A DNA stretch of 35,924 bases from assembly GCA_945865375.1 (NCBI GenBank), contig CAMBEJ010000043.1, positions 1 through 35,924 of the forward strand. Direction: 5' to 3'. The position numbers and the translations under genes were made by a program. A model generated the notes under the pieces. It ran no database searches and was not told where the DNA came from. It was given only the letters and a program-made list of their open reading frames with translations. Numbering within the stretch: the first letter of the stretch is position 1; every line of letters begins with the position of its first letter. The stretch is from Akkermansia muciniphila. Its GTDB lineage: Bacteria; Verrucomicrobiota; Verrucomicrobiia; Limisphaerales; F1-80-MAGS106. Positions 31,448 to 35,924 of the stretch are shown here, piece after piece.

Positions 31448-32082
31448 TCAACCGGCCTTGATGACGAAATCGAACTTCGCCACGAAACCCTCTGATTCGC
31501 GGCGAGGCGACATGACGAGCGACGGGCGCACGCCGGCGTCATTATGAATCCACGGATCGCCCTTGAAGTAGAGCTGCGTCGTCAGGATCGGCAACTTCCC
31601 GGAACTGGCTTTGACGTGGATGTGTGCCGGGCGCATCTCGCCGGGTTCGCCATCGTAAAGCGGCTTCACGGTGCGCAGCGTGTAGCATCCGTCGTCGTCG
31701 GTGTAGAGCTTGCCGCGCAAGAGAAAGCCCGTGTTGTCGTAGCTGCCCGTGTGGTCCGCGTGCCAGATGTCGAGCAACGCGCCCTTGAGCGGTCGGCCAT
31801 GCGTATCGAGGATGCGCCCCGTGACGGTGAGCGGCGTGCCGGCCATACCCTTCTCGAGCAACACGGAGCGGACGGCCCGCCCGGCTTGTAGAACGGGCCT
31901 TCCCAGTTGTTCTCCGTTTCCCGTGATTCTTCCGTCGCCGCCAGCAGGCTGCCGGGCAAGAACGCGGACGCCCCGGGCAACGGCAGTCCCACCGCGCTGA
32001 ACATAACTCTGCGCAGCAGCCGTCGGCGGGACAGAAGTTCGGTCTGGAGGAATCCTAGGTGTGGTAATTCGTGAGGGTTCAT
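31448..32082 (-). pseudogene. Intradiol ring-cleavage dioxygenase, frameshifted
   Basis: From ATG 32082 the first frame gives a Tat-type leader (TELLSRRRLLRRVMFSAVGL) and the mature start NNWEGPFYKPG. Near 31870-31895, in a G/C-rich run, the coding frame must shift for the protein to continue as RSVLLEKGMAGTPLTVTGRI, then DIWHADHTGSYDNTGF, TDDDGCYTLRTVKPLY and RPAHIHVKASSG, ending at 31448. HADHTG/YDN and RPAHIHVK hold the tyrosine/histidine iron-ligand region of intradiol dioxygenases, which open catechol-type rings in the ortho position. The total (about 210 residues) is normal for the exported bacterial subfamily. One indel inactivates it, unless the indel is a sequencing error. An in-frame restart at 31864 would lack the leader and the first strands. 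Confidence 0.8.
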
Positions 32083-32144
32083 TTTGTTTGTGGGTTGAGG
32101 CTGGCGATGAAACCGATGCACTTCATCTGGATTGAGGCATTTGG

Positions 32145-33908
32145 TTACTGCCCAGGTCCCGTCTTCGTCAGCGCGAGTCGGCGCACTCGGCCGTTGCTGA
32201 TCGTTAACCCGGTCACCGTTCCGCCGGTTCCGCGGGTGAAGGTGAACGTCACGGCGTTGAAGAGGGTAAACGTATCGCGCATCAACGGTCGGAGCGTCAC
32301 CGGTTCGCCGCGGGCCTGGCGCCACTCGAGTTTGCCGTCGTCCGTGACCATCACTCGAAAGGTCGCCTCAAGTTCACTGCTGAAAAAGGCTCCGACAAAC
32401 ACCGCCAGTTCCTCACGGGTCTGGGGCGGCGCAACGACGCGCTTGAACTTCGCCACGGGGAGCGGGGGAGAGAGCACCTGCAATTCCTGCACACCGCCAG
32501 ACGCGACGGCGGGGAACGCGATTTCATCGCTGGTTTTACCGGCGCGAAAACGTCCTCCGCCGATCGGCACCAACGCATCGGAGCTGCCCTCCGCCACCAG
32601 CTTGCTGTCTTTAATCGAGAACCGGCGCACCTCGTCGGTCAACTCGTTCCAGTAAGCGCCCTCCAAGACCTTCAACTCCTGCTCGCTCATCGCCACTGCG
32701 GGTGGCAGTGGTTCGAACAGCCCAGGTCCCAACACGATCTCCGCCACTTTGCGCGTGAGCATCCGCGGCTGCATGGTGCTCAGATTGCAGAACACCGCGA
32801 TCGCCAGATCGTGCTCCGGGAAACGCACGACATCGGATCGATAGCCGGCATCCGATCCGCCATGCCCCACTTCGACCACACCGCGGGGCTTCTCTGTGAC
32901 GAGGCCGAGGCTGTAGCCTGTCGCGGTGCCGTTGTTCAACTGACCGGATACCAGCATTGCCTCGACGAAGGCGCGTCCGCCGACGCGGGGTTCGACAAAG
33001 TTTTGCTCCCACTTCAGCAGGTCGCCTACCGTCGTAAACAGGCTGGTAGCGCCATCGGTGTCGAAAACCGGAATGCTGATCGCCCATCTACCGCCAGGTC
33101 GCGGCTGATACGCGGAGGTGCGGCCGCGCACGACCTCGGTGTGGTCGTTGTGGAAATGCGTGGCGTGCATTCCGAGCGGCTTGAAGATTCGCGCGTCGGC
33201 GAAATCGCGCAACGACTGGCCCGACACCCGTTTGACCACCACGGCCAGCAGGGTGAACCCCGTGTTGCAGTAAAGATACTCTTTGCCCGGCGGGAAGTTC
33301 AGCGCCCGTTGACGCGCTGCGATGGTGAGCACATCCGCTTCCGTGATGAGATCGTCTTCGCGCCAACCCGCCAGTCTCAGAAGGCTCCACTGATCCCGCA
33401 GGCCGCTCGTATGATGCGCCAGATGCGCCAGCGTGATCGTGTTTCCGTAGTCCGGCAGTTCCGGCACGTAGCGGCGGATGTCATCCGCCCAAGAAAGTTT
33501 GCCGTCCGCCACCAGCAACGCGACGGCCGCCGCCGTGAACTGCTTGGAAATCGAGGCGACATGAAAAATGGAGTCCGGCGTGTTCGGCACATCGTGTTCG
33601 AGATCGGACATGCCGTAGCCGCGCGCGAAGACCACCTGTCCGCCCCGACTTACCGCAACCACACAACCCGGCGAGCGAGTGTTGTCCCACTCGGCAAAAA
33701 CGCCGTCGATTTGTTTGGCCACGGCGGCGTCGAGCCGCGCGGCGGAATTAGTCGCCTCCGCAGCGAGGAGCGGAAGAGAAGGCAACGAAAGAACCGCCCC
33801 GAGCACGAGCAACCACGGGGCGCGGCAGGTGGCGCGGCGGAGAAGTCGTCGGCGGGAAAGGAGTTCGATGGGTCGTGAGGCTGATTCTTGGAGTAGGTGT
33901 GTGTCCAT
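32145..33908 (-). CDS. Serine hydrolase of the class C beta-lactamase/esterase family, Tat-exported
   Basis: 587 residues from ATG 33908. A twin-arginine-rich leader (ELLSRRRLLRRATCRAPWLL) precedes a hydrophobic segment ending near LPLLAAEA. The beta-lactamase fold is clear: SxxK nucleophile motif S119-I-S-K122 in FHVASISKQFTA, YxN motif Y213-C-N215 in EYLYCNTGF, and H349-G-G in EVGHGGSDAG. LAHHTSGL is also typical. The C-terminal 200 residues are a beta-rich extension (DUF3471-like lipocalin appearance) common in these proteins. Family members include esterases, D-aminopeptidases and PBP4-like peptidases as well as AmpC, so resistance is not implied. The next gene downstream on the same strand is the frameshifted dioxygenase, 62 bases away, so cotranscription is possible. 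Confidence 0.92.
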   Translation of the reverse strand: MDTHLLQESASRPIELLSRRRLLRRATCRAPWLLVLGAVLSLPSLPLLAAEATNSAARLDAAVAKQIDGVFAEWDNTRSPGCVVAVSRGGQVVFARGYGMSDLEHDVPNTPDSIFHVASISKQFTAAAVALLVADGKLSWADDIRRYVPELPDYGNTITLAHLAHHTSGLRDQWSLLRLAGWREDDLITEADVLTIAARQRALNFPPGKEYLYCNTGFTLLAVVVKRVSGQSLRDFADARIFKPLGMHATHFHNDHTEVVRGRTSAYQPRPGGRWAISIPVFDTDGATSLFTTVGDLLKWEQNFVEPRVGGRAFVEAMLVSGQLNNGTATGYSLGLVTEKPRGVVEVGHGGSDAGYRSDVVRFPEHDLAIAVFCNLSTMQPRMLTRKVAEIVLGPGLFEPLPPAVAMSEQELKVLEGAYWNELTDEVRRFSIKDSKLVAEGSSDALVPIGGGRFRAGKTSDEIAFPAVASGGVQELQVLSPPLPVAKFKRVVAPPQTREELAVFVGAFFSSELEATFRVMVTDDGKLEWRQARGEPVTLRPLMRDTFTLFNAVTFTFTRGTGGTVTGLTISNGRVRRLALTKTGPGQ

Positions 33909-34823
33909 GGCGTTGGTTCTCCCGGAGTTTGGCGAGGTTGTTGGTTTGTTCCAGAGGTTGTTGCCCCAAGTCGCCGTTGGTAGTTGATCCCTGGGAGCGC
34001 TGGCGTCTCGCCGGCGTTCTTGCCTTTTCGTTTGCGTTGCTCAGGTTTCATCCAAATCAGCGTCCCGAGAGATCTCGGACCCTACTTCGTCGCCGGGTTG
34101 TCGCCTGGTTGTCGCCGGGCTTTCGTGGAATCTTGAACGACCCTAAGTTCAGCGAGGTAACTCGTCCACTCTCTTCTTTGGTCAACTTGAACCGGTCACA
34201 ATTTCACCACAGATTCAGGCGTGGATGAGGGGATTCCAAGGGAGCCATCAAAAATCGGAAATCGTTCCCTGACCGTAAGCGTACGTCTAACCCCATGGTT
34301 CCCTCATTGCCGAAAGTAGGCTATTCCACGATCGAAGGCGGAGCGAAAGGTCGACCAAAGTCGCGTGGACTTTTCTCACGCCTCCTTTGATTTAATACTG
34401 CTGCGACTGGGTTGGATGAGTGATCCGTAGCCAGCGATCCAGCGAAAGAGGATAGCATCCAAGTAGGACGAATCGGGAACCAAGGGGGTTGGGCGTACGC
34501 TTACCCTCGTGCAGCAAAATTTGACCGCCCCGGTTAGTTGCTTGGCTATCCACCCTCTGAATAAAAGTCCAGAAATGGCCACAGTCTGGAAACGCGTGTC
34601 GATCTCTGCCTGCGATCGGGGCGATGACAGGATTTGGGCTCTCGGCACCGGTGCCCTTACCGCCTCTCGTGTCCCCACCCGTATAACCCCGTGGAATTGC
34701 AATCCGCTGTCGGCCTCAAGAAATCGATCTGCATAAAACCCCGTATCCGACGCCGCCGTTCGGCTCCGCAAGGGTAGCGAATTTTATGGGCACAGGAGAG
34801 CGACGGAATGCCCCCCTGGTCGG
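33909..34823. other. Long intergenic interval
   Basis: Over 900 bases without a gene that I can support. It holds the short repeat at 33991-34020. One open frame (34376-34771, minus strand, 131 codons, ending WIAGYGSLIQPSRSSIKSKE) has no recognised motif and an arginine/serine-rich composition typical of chance frames. Confidence 0.5.
33991..34020. repeat. GCCGGCGAGACGCCAGCG-type dispersed repeat
   Basis: CTGGGAGCGCTGGCGTCTCG followed by CCGGCGTTCT. The reverse strand translates as NAGETPALPG, a peptide seen repeatedly as a spurious product in planctomycete and verrucomicrobial genomes because this DNA repeat is dispersed there. Only one copy was found in the window. Confidence 0.45.
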
Positions 34824-35681
34824 CTAAGTTGTCTTCAACCAAAAAGAAGCTCCACCGCTGCCAACTTGCGCGAGTTCCGGTGGCAGGAGGTTATGCTCCG
34901 TTACATAAGCCACCGGCATGAACAACTCCGTGCCCTGATGTCCACCAAGAAGATAGGCGGCGAGCAAGTATTGTTCGGAGTAGAAACGGTTGTTCCAAGA
35001 GTCGGGATAATCGCGAGGCAAGAAAATATCGTGCACCTGGATCAACACGCCCGGCTTCAGATAGGGAATGACGTCGAGAAACAGGGTGGTGACATCCGAG
35101 TTGGTGAACACGCGATGCGAACTGTCGATGAACAGAATATCATCTTTCTCCAATTCGCTGAAGATCGCCAGATCCGTGGTTTCAAACGATTGACGAATCA
35201 CGTCGTCACAGAGCGCGTTGATCTCTGCACGCGGGTGCGGATCGATCGAGGTGATCCGAGTGCCGGGCGAATGCGTGCGCTTGGCCGAGGCGGCAAATGT
35301 CGTGGAATAGCCACTGCCAATTTCAATGAAACGCTTCGGCCTGTGCATGCTGATCACCCCGTAAACCATGATCGCATCGAGGCCTTCGAACCATCCGTTC
35401 TTCCACTGAAGCGAGGAATCCGCGGACAACGACTTCGCCAGCGGCACATAGCTCCGGAGGCGCGCGGCAAATTCATCGCGTCGCTGGGCGAACAACTGGT
35501 CCAACCCCTCATGCGGGTTGTCAATCCAATGCGGCTTCGGATTCACCGGATAGTCGAGCCCGATTCTCATGCCACCTCCAACCTCGTTCATCGCGCCAAG
35601 AATGAGGTTCTGCAGTTTCGCGTCCACCGCCGCGCGATCTTCTGGCAGACAATTAACGTTGAGGGAATAGTTAAACTGCAT
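34824..35681 (-). CDS. Class I SAM-dependent methyltransferase (Methyltransf_24 type)
   Basis: 285 residues from ATG 35681. After a 100-residue N-terminal region, the SAM-binding fold shows motif I at residues 117-126 (RFIEIGSGYS), the acidic ribose ligand at D147 (SIDPHPRAE), and motif IV-like DDILFIDSSHR (181-190), followed by VIPYLKPGVLIQVHDIFLP. The last pattern is typical of Methyltransf_24 proteins found in glycan and secondary-metabolite loci. No signal peptide is present, so it is cytoplasmic. The substrate cannot be inferred because the neighbours give no pathway. The frame is intact and no ribosome-binding site is obvious. Confidence 0.85.
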   Translation of the reverse strand: MQFNYSLNVNCLPEDRAAVDAKLQNLILGAMNEVGGGMRIGLDYPVNPKPHWIDNPHEGLDQLFAQRRDEFAARLRSYVPLAKSLSADSSLQWKNGWFEGLDAIMVYGVISMHRPKRFIEIGSGYSTTFAASAKRTHSPGTRITSIDPHPRAEINALCDDVIRQSFETTDLAIFSELEKDDILFIDSSHRVFTNSDVTTLFLDVIPYLKPGVLIQVHDIFLPRDYPDSWNNRFYSEQYLLAAYLLGGHQGTELFMPVAYVTEHNLLPPELAQVGSGGASFWLKTT

Positions 35682-35924
35682 CGGAATTTATCTTCAGGAC
35701 TGAGCGAGACTAGGAAGGTTTAGTTTTTGGAGACGAATAGAATTTAGCCTAAAATTCTTGAAGATGAACTGTGCCCCTTCGGCAAGCCTGCGTTGGGGTA
35801 AAAACCCCGGCGGCGGGTTGTCGTCCGGAAGTTTTTGCGCGGGAGTTGTCAGGGTGGGCTCACCCTGGGGCCAATGTGACTTGGGCCTTGGTATAATTCC
35901 AGGGCAACCATTGGCTCGGGTTTG
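35682..35924. other. Right-edge interval without a recognised gene
   Basis: Two short hairpins are visible: GGGGTAAAAACCCC (about 35795-35808) and GGGTGGGCTCACCC (about 35851-35864). GTGCCCCTTCGG near 35771 repeats the start of the 29-base hairpin arm at 22453. A TATAAT-like box (GGTATAATTCC) lies near 35889, without a clear -35. Confidence 0.4.

Noticed and set aside
32145-33908. Antibiotic-resistance beta-lactamase
   Set aside because: SxxK, YxN and HGG motifs define a broad serine-hydrolase family; the long C-terminal extension and lack of AmpC-specific context do not support resistance.
34376-34771. 131-codon minus-strand frame in the long interval
   Set aside because: Arg/Ser-rich with no motif, signal or ribosome-binding site; recorded only as an unsupported open frame.

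Overview
This window reads as chromosomal DNA of a Verrucomicrobiota-like bacterium, probably from the Pedosphaerales/Limisphaerales side. That placement is inferred from gene content: a DUF1549/DUF1553 protein with a DUF1501 partner, an FG-GAP/ASPIC protein, a pseudopilin-like secreted protein, a glucose/sorbosone dehydrogenase fused to cytochrome modules, RAYT transposases, PD40 propellers and many Tat or lipoprotein leaders. No rRNA or tRNA gene was seen, so no finer placement is possible. GC content looks high in genes, and long AT-richer repeat tracts sit between them.

Layout. 1-4700 is accessory and decayed: a four-helix-bundle gene remnant running off the left edge, an intact sialidase-like secreted protein, a broken ATPase/TOPRIM cassette (one in-frame TAG, a truncated TOPRIM gene and a frameshifted small gene), and a broken RAYT transposase. 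5026-9728 is core and transport: aroB (+), then convergent to it a minus-strand operon of TRAP-associated TatT lipoprotein, DctP-type binding protein and a PD40-like propeller protein. 9865-13180 is dominated by a dispersed repeat family surrounding one long FG-GAP/ASPIC gene. 13181-13829 is a VapBC-type toxin-antitoxin pair with a palindromic operator candidate. 14090-20300 holds an octaheme cytochrome lipoprotein, a small lipoprotein, a pseudopilin-like protein and a large dehydrogenase-cytochrome fusion. 20314-22521 is a mobile-element scrapyard: a convergent repeat pair, a dinB fragment abutting a RAYT element with 25-bp terminal inverted repeats, an IS3-type transposase tail and a perfect 29-bp-arm hairpin. 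22543-27397 is the DUF1549/DUF1553-DUF1501 pair. 27789-29267 carries leftovers of PD40-sensor protein kinase genes and a lone MNT nucleotidyltransferase. 29204-35681 holds an S9 peptidase, a frameshifted intradiol dioxygenase, a serine beta-lactamase-family hydrolase and a SAM methyltransferase.

How the genes fit together. Most intact genes encode exported proteins (signal peptide, Tat or lipoprotein leaders) for periplasmic redox chemistry, polymer or peptide breakdown and uptake. They form small operons or singletons rather than one pathway. Genes of defence, mobility and signalling type are mostly broken.

The most interesting structure is a modular intergenic repeat family. Each element has a head beginning CTCAGTAAAA, a middle CCAATTCC block and a tail of TAATCG/TAATCC/TAATCT hexamers. 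Some carry an additional cassette bounded by CCACGG or CCACAG and its complement. Copies occur in both orientations and form inverted pairs. They supply stop codons to neighbouring genes and appear to supply the start and signal peptide of the dehydrogenase gene. One hexamer tract lies directly upstream of the four-helix-bundle remnant.
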